From Desulfobaccales bacterium (lineage in GTDB: Bacteria > Desulfobacterota > Desulfobaccia > Desulfobaccales > 0-14-0-80-60-11), in contig JBAZPO010000004.1 in NCBI GenBank assembly GCA_041648175.1, positions 124,001-188,000 on the forward strand: a stretch of DNA of 64,000 nt, read 5' to 3'. Under the pieces are notes generated by a model that saw nothing but the letters and a program-made list of their open reading frames with translations, made no database searches and was not told where the DNA came from. The translations under genes and the position numbers were made by a program. Below, in pieces: positions 35,877-44,139 of the stretch (the stretch's first letter is position 1; each line of letters starts with the position of its first letter).

Positions 35877-38303
35877 TTGTCAAGGCGTCTATCAACCCGC
35901 CGAACCTGGTGCCTGGCCGCGGCCCTGCTGGTCCTGGCAACTCTGGCCTGGCATTTTGCGGCCGTATCCCGCCTGGACCCTGAGGCCCTCAAGCTCAAGC
36001 CCGGCCCCCTGGTTGTGGACCGGGCCGGCCGCATCCTGCGGCTGGTGCCTGAAGCCCAGGGGCGCAAGCAGGTTATCTTGCCAGAAGGCCCCGTGCCCCC
36101 CATCGTGGCCGCGGCCTTTGTGGCCGCGGAAGACCATCGCTTCTGGCATCATCCCGGCTTTGACCCCCTGGCCATCCTCAGGGCTGCGGCCACCAACTTA
36201 AGACACGGCCGCATCGTCTCAGGCGCTTCCACCCTCACTCAACAACTGGCGCGCCTCATCGACCCCGGCCCCCGCAGCTATTATCGCAAGCTGGTGGAGA
36301 CGGCGCGCAGCGTCAGGCTTTCGCTTATGTTCAGAAAAGACGAAATCCTGCGGCAATACCTTAACCGCGTACCCCTGGGCAGCAACCTCATGGGGGTGGA
36401 GGCCGGGGCTCAGGCCTATTTCGGCAAAACCGCCTCCCGCCTGGACGCCAGCGAAGCCGCTCTTTTAGCGGCTTTGGTGAAGGCCCCCGGAGCCCTGAAC
36501 CCTTATGGCCCCCACCGCGCCCGTTTGCTGGCGCGCCAGCGCTTCGTCTTAAGCCGTATGGCACACCTGGGCTATCTTCAGCCCGAAGAATTCCAGGCCT
36601 GCCTTACAGAAAACCTCCGGTTTCAGGGGCATGGCCCCCGGCCCCCGGCCTTCCCCTTTGAAGCCCCCCATTTCGTCAACCTGGTCCTGACCCGGGAGAA
36701 GCCCGCGGAGTCTGGTTCCCAGCGGCTGCAAACCACCCTGGACCTGCCCTTGCAGCGCCGGGCCCAGGCCATCGTCCACTCCCACCAGGCCCGAATCGCC
36801 AAATCTGGCGCCTCCCAGGCCGCCGCGGTGATCGTTGACAACCGCAGCCGCGATGTCCTGGCCCTGGTGGGTTCCTGCGCCTATGGTCCCAGAGATCAAG
36901 GCTTCAACAACGGCGCCGCAACCTGGCGCTCCCCCGGCTCCACCCTCAAGCCCTTTCTCTACGGACTGGCCCTGGACCAGGGGTTCACGCCCGCTTCGGT
37001 GATGGAGGACGTGGAACGGCGCTACCGCACCCCCCGGGGCGAATTCATCCCGTCCAACTTCGACCGCGTCTCCCACGGCCCCGTTTCCTTCCGGGAAGCC
37101 CTGGGCAATTCCCTCAACCTCTCCGCAGTGCACCTCCTCAACCTCATCGGGCCGGAATCTTACTACGACACCCTGGCCAGCCTTGACCTCATCAACCGCC
37201 CGGAATTTACCCCGGACCATTACGGTCTGGGCATGGTGGTGGGCAACCCCGAAGTCAGCCTCCTGCAACTGGCCGCGGCTTACGCCTGCCTGGGCCATGG
37301 CGGCAGCTTCGCCCCCTTGCGCCTGACCCGCGACGCTCCCCGGCCGGCGGGCACGCCCATCTTTTCCGAACAGGCCGCCTATATCATCAGCGACATTTTA
37401 AGCGACCCCATGGCCCGGGCGCGCATCTTCGGGGGCGCCGCGGCCATGAACCCGCCCTACCGCCTGGCTATCAAGACCGGGACCAGCACCCGCTATCGCG
37501 ATGAATGGGCCGTGGGCTACACCCCGGAGTTTACGCTGGCCGTGTGGGTGGGCAATTTCGACGGCCGGCCTACCACCAATCTCAGCGGCGCCACCGCGGC
37601 CGCGCCCATCGTGGCTGATTTGGCCGCGGTCCTCTTTGCCGGGTCACCGCCGGCGCCTTTTGTCAAACCGGCCGGGGTCATAGAAGCAGAAGTCTGCGCC
37701 TTCTCCGGCTTAAAGCGCGGACCGGCCTGCGTCCACCGCCACCAGGAGTTTTTCATAAGTGGCACCGAACCCCAGGCGGTGTGCGCCTATCACCAATCCC
37801 AGGAACCGTGGCACCGCATGCCCGCCAATTTTGCCGGCTGGCTGCACCAACGCTTTGAAAAGGGCGGGCAAGGGCGTTTCCGCCTGGCCGACTTTGATCA
37901 GGACTTGGGGAAAACCTTTCAGGGTCCCGTGGCCCCCGGCCCCAAGCCCGGACCGCAATCCCGGCGTCAGAGAGGTGCCGTGATCGCCGGGCTGCCATCC
38001 GGCTCTATCGGCAACGGCTCCACACCCGTCCGGGCGGACGGCCTGGCGCTCCGGGTCAGCATCAGCGCGCCCTTAAACGGCGACCGCTACCTGTTGACGC
38101 CCGCCTCCGAAGTTGTCCGAGTAACGGGGAAAGCCCTGTGCCGGGAATCCCTGAAGAAAATTACCTGGTTCGTAGATGGCCGGGAAGTGGCCGCCACCGG
38201 CCCCCCGTATGAGCTCCCCCTGGACTTGCCCCGGGGCCGCCACCGCATCACCGTAGCGGGACCTGGCAGCCAGGCAGATTCCGTGGAAGTGTTTGTGCAA
38301 TGA
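35877..38303 (+). CDS. pbpC: Penicillin-binding protein 1C
   Basis: Bifunctional peptidoglycan synthase of 808 residues anchored by one N-terminal helix (about 11-28). The GT51 glycosyltransferase domain has the AAEDHRFWHHPGFD and GASTLTQQL motifs. The transpeptidase domain has SPGSTLKPF (Ser nucleophile, SxxK), SNF for SxN, and KTGTS. A BiPBP_C-type beta domain ends the protein with a CAFSG...C-type cysteine segment before it. The start must be the TTG at 35877: an in-frame TAA ends at 35867 and AGGGGG is just upstream. PBP1C is the usual neighbour of alpha-2-macroglobulins. Confidence 0.93.
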   Translation: MSRRLSTRRTWCLAAALLVLATLAWHFAAVSRLDPEALKLKPGPLVVDRAGRILRLVPEAQGRKQVILPEGPVPPIVAAAFVAAEDHRFWHHPGFDPLAILRAAATNLRHGRIVSGASTLTQQLARLIDPGPRSYYRKLVETARSVRLSLMFRKDEILRQYLNRVPLGSNLMGVEAGAQAYFGKTASRLDASEAALLAALVKAPGALNPYGPHRARLLARQRFVLSRMAHLGYLQPEEFQACLTENLRFQGHGPRPPAFPFEAPHFVNLVLTREKPAESGSQRLQTTLDLPLQRRAQAIVHSHQARIAKSGASQAAAVIVDNRSRDVLALVGSCAYGPRDQGFNNGAATWRSPGSTLKPFLYGLALDQGFTPASVMEDVERRYRTPRGEFIPSNFDRVSHGPVSFREALGNSLNLSAVHLLNLIGPESYYDTLASLDLINRPEFTPDHYGLGMVVGNPEVSLLQLAAAYACLGHGGSFAPLRLTRDAPRPAGTPIFSEQAAYIISDILSDPMARARIFGGAAAMNPPYRLAIKTGTSTRYRDEWAVGYTPEFTLAVWVGNFDGRPTTNLSGATAAAPIVADLAAVLFAGSPPAPFVKPAGVIEAEVCAFSGLKRGPACVHRHQEFFISGTEPQAVCAYHQSQEPWHRMPANFAGWLHQRFEKGGQGRFRLADFDQDLGKTFQGPVAPGPKPGPQSRRQRGAVIAGLPSGSIGNGSTPVRADGLALRVSISAPLNGDRYLLTPASEVVRVTGKALCRESLKKITWFVDGREVAATGPPYELPLDLPRGRHRITVAGPGSQADSVEVFVQ

Positions 38304-38502
38304 GGGCCTATCTATCCGGTGGGATTAATTTTTAGCGCACGGTAGGAGCAAAAGGCAATTTCGCCGCTTTTCGTAGGGGCGGACCTGCGTGTCCGCCCTC
38401 TTGCGTCGCGTTTTGGGAATATGGCTCGAGTGGCCGTATCTCCCTCTCTCTTGATGGGGGAGGGTTGGGGTGGGGGTGAAAACCCAAATCAGCGGTCAAA
38501 TT
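38304..38502. repeat. Interspersed palindromic repeats
   Basis: The 8-bp stem GGGCGGAC/GTCCGCCC (38377-38398) and a CCCTCTC...GGGGAGGG element (about 38443-38476) lie between convergent genes. The second resembles the element at 55351-55373. Such GC-rich palindromes are typical dispersed repeats and may also end transcription. Confidence 0.5.
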
Positions 38503-39015
38503 TCACTTAGGAACCGGATTTTCAATCTGCTCAATTTTAAGAGGTTTCTTGAACTTAGCCTGCATTTCTTTTGCCTCGGCCTGGGCCTCATCTTGCGAGG
38601 AAAATGGCCCCAACCACGCCTGAAAGAGATTTAGATTCTTGGGGTCGCGCTGCACAAACGCGGGTTTTCCCTGCTTTTTCAGTGTGCCCAGCAGCTTGGC
38701 GGCGTCCTCGTAGTTCTTAAAACTACCCACCAAAATCCCGTAGTGTTCTTTCATCGCGGGGGGCGGGGGAATAGTAAGGTGCGTTCCCGGAGGGCCCGGT
38801 TCCTGTAAGGGCGCGATGCCTGGGGAGGGCTCCACTTTGATAGGGGGAGCCGCAGTAGGGGGAACCGCCGGAGCAGGCGCAACCGGCGCCTTGGAAGTGG
38901 CCACGGGGCCGGGTCCGACGCCCGGAGGACCGCCAAGATAATGCCGCCACAGCAGCACTGCCACAATAATCATGACCGCCAGGATTGCCAATCCGAATGC
39001 CGTATTCTTCTTCAT
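38503..39015 (-). CDS. SPOR-domain membrane protein
   Basis: Protein of 170 residues. A membrane anchor at about 7-27, a Pro/Ala-rich periplasmic spacer (about 30-90) and a C-terminal SPOR domain (about 92-165, with the YGILVGSFKNYEDA start) that in known members binds denuded glycan strands, often at the division site. Ends 89 bases before the start-side neighbour's stop. The role in cell division or envelope maintenance is inferred from the domain alone. Confidence 0.85.
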   Translation of the reverse strand: MKKNTAFGLAILAVMIIVAVLLWRHYLGGPPGVGPGPVATSKAPVAPAPAVPPTAAPPIKVEPSPGIAPLQEPGPPGTHLTIPPPPAMKEHYGILVGSFKNYEDAAKLLGTLKKQGKPAFVQRDPKNLNLFQAWLGPFSSQDEAQAEAKEMQAKFKKPLKIEQIENPVPK

Positions 39016-39103
39016 CTTGCTTGGCCCCGCCTATCCTTCAATCGTAAAACTTTCTGTTTACTATACCCCCAGTCTGCCGCCGCTACAACTTCCAGCCCTA
39101 AGG

Positions 39104-40042
39104 TCAAGGCTGCGTCAGCAGTTGACACACCTGGTCAATCTCGGCCCTTTGTGTTTTTAAAATGCGGCTGGCCTCGATCTTCAAACCCGCCAGGTTGGCC
39201 GGGGAGGCATCATCCATATCATCATTGGCCGTGTCCAGGGTAGTCTGGAACCTGAAAAAATGCTCCCCCAATATCTGCCGCAACTGATAATCCACCGCAT
39301 CACAGACACCATCGAACACCACGCTGAGAATCGGCAGGGCCCACTGCACTTTCCCCCAGTCTTTGGCTTCCTCAAAAGGAATGGGACGGGTCAACTGGCC
39401 GGTGCCAAGGGACACGATGAGAAAGGCGGTTTCGTCCGGAAAGAGACGCCGAGCCTCAGAATATGCCGACATGGCCGGATTATTGACAAAGACGCCGCCG
39501 TCAATCAAAGCCAGTTTCTGCCCCGCCACCTGGAACTGGGCGGGCTCAAAATACGTAGGCGCCGCCGAAGTGGCCCGGGCCGCATCGCGCATCAACACCG
39601 GCTTGGAATCATCCCGCCAGCTTTTGAAGAAAAAGGGGGTCCGGGTCTCGATCTCATAGCTGCTGACCAAAACCTTGGAAAGCGCCTGCCCCAAAGGCAC
39701 ATCATCGAAATATTCCTTGAGAATCCCCTCCAACGGACACTGGGAATACTTTTCTTCGGTCAGTCCCGCCACCGAACTCACCCCGTGCCAAAAGGAGCGG
39801 GAAAATATCTCCGCCCCCCGGTTGACATACATATCCACCAGGTCCTTGGCCCTATATTTCGGCACACCGCTACCGCCGTCCCGGCTCAGAGCCAGGCTGA
39901 TAATCCCGCCGGTGGAGGTGCCCGCCATCAGGTCGAACATGGACGCTACCGGTCTGTTAGTCCTTTTCTCGATCTCCGCCAGGATCGTTGCCGGGATAAT
40001 GCCCCGGATGCCGCCGCCGTCAATGGAGAGCAGTTTTTTCAT
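39104..40042 (-). CDS. Patatin-like phospholipase
   Basis: Lipid acyl hydrolase of 312 residues. The oxyanion-hole loop GGGIRG (about 9-14), the nucleophile elbow GTSTG (Ser43) and the catalytic DGG (Asp181) form a complete Ser-Asp dyad. No signal peptide, so cytoplasmic or peripheral. ATG 40042 is favoured by GGGAGGT at 8 bases over the in-frame start at 40090. The compact form with DGGGIRGIIP resembles the CapV-type and eukaryote-like patatins, but no CD-NTase or other CBASS gene is adjacent, so a housekeeping lipase is the simpler call. Confidence 0.88.
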   Translation of the reverse strand: MKKLLSIDGGGIRGIIPATILAEIEKRTNRPVASMFDLMAGTSTGGIISLALSRDGGSGVPKYRAKDLVDMYVNRGAEIFSRSFWHGVSSVAGLTEEKYSQCPLEGILKEYFDDVPLGQALSKVLVSSYEIETRTPFFFKSWRDDSKPVLMRDAARATSAAPTYFEPAQFQVAGQKLALIDGGVFVNNPAMSAYSEARRLFPDETAFLIVSLGTGQLTRPIPFEEAKDWGKVQWALPILSVVFDGVCDAVDYQLRQILGEHFFRFQTTLDTANDDMDDASPANLAGLKIEASRILKTQRAEIDQVCQLLTQP

Positions 40043-40304
40043 TGCCGTTGACCTCCCTGCTGGCCTAAAGGGGTTGATGGGTGAGCACAAGTGCTTAACG
40101 AGAATATGAGCATCAATGGATATTTAACTTTTATACTACTCATGTCAGTCAGATTAATAAAGCCAAAAGCATTATTAAAACGTTTTCAGGCCCCCCCACA
40201 CGGCTTAATGCACGAACTTGACAAGGCAGCCCCCGCTGGGTAACAATGACCTAACCGCTTAACCTGCAGAAGAAATTATTTGAGCTCGATAAAGAGGTCC
40301 GATC

Positions 40305-41276
40305 ATGGAACTGTTATTTCGGCCCCGGCGCCTGAGACGGCGGGAACCACTGCGGCGTATGGTGCGGGAGACGCATCTGCGCCCGGAAGATTTCATCTAC
40401 CCCATGTTCGCGGCCCCCGGAAAGGGCGTGCGCCAGGAAGTGCCTTCCATGCCCGGCGTCTGCCGCCTGTCCCCGGACTTGCTGGTGGCGGAGGCCAAAG
40501 CTGCACTTAACGTGGGCGTGCCCGCGGTGCTCCTCTTCGGGCTGCCCACCAGGAAAGACGACACCGGCTCCGAGGCCGCCTCCCCGAAAGGCGCGGCGCA
40601 GCAGGCGGTGCGGTTGCTCAAAAAACAGGTCCCCGAACTGGTGGTGATCACCGACGTTTGCCTGTGCGGCTTCACCTCCCATGGCCACTGCGGCCTCTTG
40701 TCCGGACAGGAAGTGGACAACGACGTCACTTTGGAAGTCCTGGGGCAGGTGGCGGTGTCCCACGCCGAGGCCGGGGCCGATATGGTAGCCCCTTCCGACA
40801 TGATGGACGGCAGGGTAGGGGCCATCCGGGAGGCCCTGGACGAGCGCGGCTTTGAAATGGTGCCCATCATGTCCTATGCGGTTAAGTATGCCTCCAGTTT
40901 CTACGGCCCTTTCAGGGATGCGGCGGAGTCCGCTCCGGCTTTCGGCGATCGCCGGTCCTACCAGATGGACCCGGCCAACGTCCGGGAGGCCTTGCGTGAG
41001 GCCGCTTTGGATGTGGAAGAAGGCGCCGATCTCATCATGGTCAAACCCGCCCTGCCTTACCTGGACGTCATCTCCCAGTTGGCCGCGGAGTTCGACCTGC
41101 CCCTGGCCGCCTATCAGGTGAGCGGTGAGTACGCCATGATTAAGGCCGCAGCAATAAACGGCTGGCTGGACGAAGAGGCGGTCATGCTGGAATCGCTCCT
41201 TTCCATCAAACGCGCCGGCGCGGACCTGATTTTGACCTACTTTGCCAAACAGGCCGCGGCCTTGTTGGGGAAATGA
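40305..41276 (+). CDS. hemB: Porphobilinogen synthase (delta-aminolevulinate dehydratase)
   Basis: Enzyme of 323 residues that condenses two 5-aminolevulinate molecules to porphobilinogen, the second common step of tetrapyrrole synthesis. The zinc-site cysteines (119, 121 and 129) in DVCLCGFTSHGHCG are present, so it is a zinc-type enzyme. The two active-site lysines lie in YAVKYASSFYGP and MVKPALPYLD. Soluble homo-octamer in known members. GAGGT ribosome site. It is three genes away from ahbD and an AhbA/B homolog, consistent with siroheme-dependent heme synthesis. A strong hairpin terminator follows at 41371-41401. Confidence 0.97.
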   Translation: MELLFRPRRLRRREPLRRMVRETHLRPEDFIYPMFAAPGKGVRQEVPSMPGVCRLSPDLLVAEAKAALNVGVPAVLLFGLPTRKDDTGSEAASPKGAAQQAVRLLKKQVPELVVITDVCLCGFTSHGHCGLLSGQEVDNDVTLEVLGQVAVSHAEAGADMVAPSDMMDGRVGAIREALDERGFEMVPIMSYAVKYASSFYGPFRDAAESAPAFGDRRSYQMDPANVREALREAALDVEEGADLIMVKPALPYLDVISQLAAEFDLPLAAYQVSGEYAMIKAAAINGWLDEEAVMLESLLSIKRAGADLILTYFAKQAAALLGK

Positions 41277-41370
41277 ATGCGGGCCTAATATTGCAGGCGA
41301 AAAAGGGACAGAGAGGCAAGTCAGGGAATCAATCACTAAGTCGGTTCATGGGGGAGCGGGTCAGGCTGTT

Positions 41371-41401
41371 CCCAAACCGGCAGTGCTCCTGCCGGTTTGG
41401 G
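41371..41401. terminator. Bidirectional terminator between hemB and the VWA gene
   Basis: A perfect 13-bp stem (CCCAAACCGGCAG pairing with CTGCCGGTTTGGG) with a 5-base loop lies exactly between two convergent genes. Confidence 0.75.
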
Positions 41402-41413
41402 CAGATACTCAGC

Positions 41414-42175
41414 CTAGCTCAGTCTTCTGCGGAAACGAAGCGCACCGAGCCCCATCAGACTGGAACCCAGGAGGTAGACGGCGCCGGGAATAGGCACTAC
41501 CACTTCATGTTGGATCTTTGCGGTGATGGCAGCGCTGAATCCATCAAAATCTGTGACGAAATCGACAAAAGCGGGAGGGATCGGGCCTATCACGTTGTTA
41601 GTGTAATAAGCCACGAGAGCTATATCCTGGATAACCAGCGCATTGATCTGAATGCCGGCGGCCACCGCATTGTCGCGAGGCGTATTGGGGGCAGGGCCGT
41701 CGTTGTTGGAGCCATCGCTGGAAATATCGATGATCTTGCGGACTCCTGTGAAGTCATTGTTGAGAATCGAGTCTGTGCTATAAAGGAGAGCGTCCCCAAC
41801 AGCAGTGAAACCGGAATAGGGTCGAGAGGCAGCGCCGATCGAAGCCGCAAAAGCGTTGGCTGACGCCTCGCTGTCGATGAGGGTCCAAGCCACTGCTGTC
41901 TGCTGTTGGCTGCCGCCGGACCAGTAGATTAACGCTGCCGCAAAGGCCAGTGGCGGGGTGGCCGTATTGAATTGAGGGGCGAGGGCCGTGAAGGCATTGA
42001 CATAGCCGGTTCTTTGCAAGTTGAATTCAGTTGTGTCAATACTCCCCGACACGTCTACCGCCAAGGCCAATTCCAAGTTAACCGCTATGGGCGATGCCAT
42101 GGCCGGAGCGATCGAAAACAGCATCACGGCCGCCAATAACACAACCAGACTGAACGAGAAGCCTTTCTTAGACAT
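41414..42175 (-). CDS. Secreted VWA-domain (DUF1194-like) protein with PEP-CTERM-like tail
   Basis: Exported protein of 253 residues. A signal peptide (about 1-27, cleaved after AMA) is followed by a von Willebrand A domain with the MIDAS DVSGS near residue 42, matching the DUF1194 family. The C-terminus has VPIPGAVYLLGSSLMG, a hydrophobic helix and RRR, the layout of PEP-CTERM-type sorting signals, so it is likely processed by an exosortase and placed on the surface or in a matrix. The ATG at 42175 has AAGGAGA upstream. A leader of about 400 bases with two structured modules precedes it. Confidence 0.85.
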   Translation of the reverse strand: MSKKGFSFSLVVLLAAVMLFSIAPAMASPIAVNLELALAVDVSGSIDTTEFNLQRTGYVNAFTALAPQFNTATPPLAFAAALIYWSGGSQQQTAVAWTLIDSEASANAFAASIGAASRPYSGFTAVGDALLYSTDSILNNDFTGVRKIIDISSDGSNNDGPAPNTPRDNAVAAGIQINALVIQDIALVAYYTNNVIGPIPPAFVDFVTDFDGFSAAITAKIQHEVVVPIPGAVYLLGSSLMGLGALRFRRRLS

Positions 42176-42280
42176 GTGATTTCTCCTTTTTCGGTAGCAA
42201 AAAGCCATCCGCTGTAAGAGCCCCCGAATTTGGGGGTCAAGCCCAATTCTATAAGCTATTCCTGTTCCCTGAGAAGTGTG

Positions 42281-42292
42281 ATCACCTCCTTT
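42281..42292 (-). promoter_or_regulatory. Perfect Shine-Dalgarno-like sequence without a start codon
   Basis: AAAGGAGGTGAT on the reverse strand exactly complements the 16S 3' end, yet no start codon lies at a usable distance and the gene starts over 100 bases further on. It lies in the leader and may act as a regulatory decoy or a relic. Confidence 0.4.
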
Positions 42293-42319
42293 GCGGGTTG
42301 ATACACGCTACCCGTTTAC

Positions 42320-42440
42320 CGAGATACCTTCAGGCAACTTGGCTGAATCCTATAACCCGGAGGGCCTACGTCCCCGTCTCCTGGGAGTTCGGCTTTCCGT
42401 TGGGCTTATAGTTCCGGCCTGGAAGGCCCCCGGCAACCGC
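42320..42440 (-). ncRNA. Structured leader module 2 (possible GEMM-like riboswitch)
   Basis: On the reverse strand a long-range stem closes the module (CTATAAGCCC at 42411-42402 with GGGTTATAG at 42358-42350). Inside are a CGG-AAAG-CCG hairpin and a TCCC...GGGG stem with GGGGACG, followed by an AGCC...GTTGCC segment. The order of GGGACG-type and GTTGCC-type blocks resembles GEMM-I c-di-GMP riboswitches, but several consensus positions differ. Its ligand, if any, is unproven. Confidence 0.4.
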
Positions 42441-42473
42441 GTTTCCCTCCCTTTCTCGTGTTCAACTGACTAT

Positions 42474-42510
42474 AAAAAAACCGGACTACCTGCTCCCAGG
42501 CACCCCGGTT
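42474..42510 (-). terminator. Intrinsic terminator inside the VWA-gene leader
   Basis: On the reverse strand AACCGG...CCGGTT, with an inner CCTG/CAGG stem, is followed by a run of seven Ts. It is downstream of the promoter at 42584-42611 and upstream of the gene, where an attenuator would be. Confidence 0.65.
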
Positions 42511-42583
42511 ACTCTTCCTTAAGAACCGCAACTTGCCAACCCGCTTTGCGCCACGGGCTTAACTTTATCGATAATTGATCTAA

Positions 42584-42611
42584 ATTATACAGATAATATT
42601 CTAATTAGCAA
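42584..42611 (-). promoter_or_regulatory. Sigma-70 promoter of the VWA gene
   Basis: -35 TTGCTA (42606-42611) and perfect -10 TATAAT (42584-42589) with a 16-base spacer on the reverse strand, giving a leader of about 400 bases. Confidence 0.5.
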
Positions 42612-42714
42612 TATATTTTATTAAATAAAAAATAATTATAATATAATTGACTATAGACTTTCTCGGAGCGTTTTAGAAAACTTTCTGAGTCGATGCTTCC
42701 AGACCTCAAGCCAT

Positions 42715-42742
42715 AAAAAAGCAGGGTCATCTCCGGCCCTGC
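42715..42742 (-). terminator. Rho-independent terminator, second of a tandem pair
   Basis: GCAGGG/CCCTGC hairpin (42721-42742) followed by TTTTTT on the reverse strand. Its stem sequence is nearly the same as that of the upstream terminator. Confidence 0.75.
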
Positions 42743-42817
42743 CGTACTCAAATAAGAAGTTTATCTGAAAGCTTATTTTTTAAGTTTCCTTCCTTCCCGA
42801 AATCATCTCGACTAACC

Positions 42818-42847
42818 AAAAAAGGCAGGGCCATCGCTGACCCTGCC
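42818..42847 (-). terminator. Rho-independent terminator of the PEP-CTERM-like gene
   Basis: GGCAGGG/CCCTGCC hairpin followed by TTTTTT on the reverse strand, 25 bases after the stop codon. Confidence 0.85.
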
Positions 42848-42871
42848 TTTCGATGTGATACCCGGTCATAA

Positions 42872-43843
42872 TTAGGTTGTTTTAAATTTTCGGCCGAACC
42901 CGATTAACCCGAGCAGGCCGGAACCAAGCAGCAGCACGGTGGGTGGGAGAGGAATGACTGGAGGAGCAACAAAGCCTTGAACCACGACAACGCGATCGCC
43001 GCCGCCGAAAGTGGAGAAGAGAAAATCACCGGTCAGGGGATCGATGAAAGCCCCTTCAGCCCCTTCCAGATCGGTGATAAAATCTCTGCGGGAAGCCAAT
43101 GTAGGGTCGCCATTGGCGTCAACTTCATAGGTGGCAACTTTCCCGACAGAGAATTCACATTGGAGCAAGCTTGGTACGGGAAAAAGTGGTGAGCCAGGTG
43201 GCACGTAGGCAATACCTTCGGGGCCACCGGGGAGAGTTTCAACAAAATTAGCGGAGGTGATATCAAAGGTCCCTGTCCCATCCGGGGTGTAGGTTAAAGT
43301 GTACCATTCCCCACCTTCCCACGATACTAATTTCAACTGACCGGCGCCGGGAAATCCGGCCGGGACGAAAGCCAGTGCGGCCGCTGAATTCGCTACACCT
43401 AAGGCGGCCATATCCACAATCTTGTCAGTGACGGTGCTTCCCGGCAAATTCTGGCCGATCTCATTAACCGGCCACCTGGCCAGAAACAACACTCCACCGG
43501 GGCCGTATTGGGCTCCGCCATCATTATAGGCGGCCTCTGCATAGAATGAGGCGCTGCCCGAAAACCCGGTGATATGGTTATTGGCATCCCTGGTGACCCC
43601 GATAGAATAAAGTGCTCCGGATGCCTCATTGGCATTGCCGCCGATCAGTAAGGTGTTGGGATCACCCGCTTTCAATAACACCGGGCCATAAAGAGGCGGC
43701 ACTCCCGGTACCGAACCGAGATCAAAAGCCGTATAGGAACCGGCATAGAAGGGGTCAATCGTGACCGCCTGGCCTGAAACCGGGAGAAAGGCCAGGGCCG
43801 CGGCTACCAGCAAAAACACCAAATGTTTCTTTAGCTTCATCAT
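42872..43843 (-). CDS. Secreted PEP-CTERM-like protein of unknown function
   Basis: Exported protein of 323 residues. Signal peptide about 1-27 (cleavage after GQA), then a beta-rich domain with many Gly, Asp and Asn, which might be a propeller or sandwich. The C-terminus VIPLPPTVLLLGSGLLGLIGFGRKFKTT-type tail (PLPP, hydrophobic helix, basic end) fits PEP-CTERM sorting. Double ATG at 43843 with GGAGGG at 5 bases is taken as start. Promoter at 43987-44015 and a structured leader of about 135 bases. It probably ends up on the surface or in an exopolysaccharide matrix, by analogy with the family; no exosortase gene is in the window. Confidence 0.8.
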   Translation of the reverse strand: MMKLKKHLVFLLVAAALAFLPVSGQAVTIDPFYAGSYTAFDLGSVPGVPPLYGPVLLKAGDPNTLLIGGNANEASGALYSIGVTRDANNHITGFSGSASFYAEAAYNDGGAQYGPGGVLFLARWPVNEIGQNLPGSTVTDKIVDMAALGVANSAAALAFVPAGFPGAGQLKLVSWEGGEWYTLTYTPDGTGTFDITSANFVETLPGGPEGIAYVPPGSPLFPVPSLLQCEFSVGKVATYEVDANGDPTLASRRDFITDLEGAEGAFIDPLTGDFLFSTFGGGDRVVVVQGFVAPPVIPLPPTVLLLGSGLLGLIGFGRKFKTT

Positions 43844-43980
43844 CTTCACCCTCCTCATTATTTTTGGGCATCGGAAAACCCACCAGATCTTAAGATCGGC
43901 GATCCATCGCCTCCCCGAGATTTCCGGCCGCAGACCACAAGGCCTTCCTTTGCTGACAGTCCATGGCCTTCTAATTTAAT
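43844..43980 (-). ncRNA. Structured leader of the PEP-CTERM-like gene
   Basis: The leader holds an AAGGCC...GGCCTT pair, a GGCGATGGATCGCC dyad, the perfect 12-bp palindrome GATCTTAAGATC (43886-43897) and a GGG...CCC hairpin near the ribosome site. The organisation suggests a cis-acting RNA, but I could not match it to a named class. Confidence 0.4.
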
Positions 43981-43986
43981 GTAAAT

Positions 43987-44015
43987 AAATTAGTATCCAT
44001 ATTAAATTATGTCAA
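43987..44015 (-). promoter_or_regulatory. Sigma-70 promoter of the PEP-CTERM-like gene
   Basis: Perfect -35 TTGACA (44010-44015) and -10 TAATTT (43987-43992), 17-base spacer, reverse strand, in a very AT-rich stretch. Confidence 0.6.
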
Positions 44016-44139
44016 GATTTACTATAGTATTGTTTATTGTAAATTATCTTTTTTCGGGGGAATCCAGAGCGCTTGCCGAAGGAGGGTTTTCGAGGAGAAT
44101 GGTGGCGGTTATCCTCCAATTTTGTTACATATTAAGATA

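Noticed and set aside
39104..40042. CapV-type effector of a CBASS defence system
   Set aside because: The patatin has the catalytic features, but no CD-NTase, ubiquitin-like or nucleotide-sensing gene is adjacent.
42281..42292. 3' end of a 16S rRNA gene
   Set aside because: The 12-base match to the anti-Shine-Dalgarno complement is isolated, with no further rRNA sequence around it.
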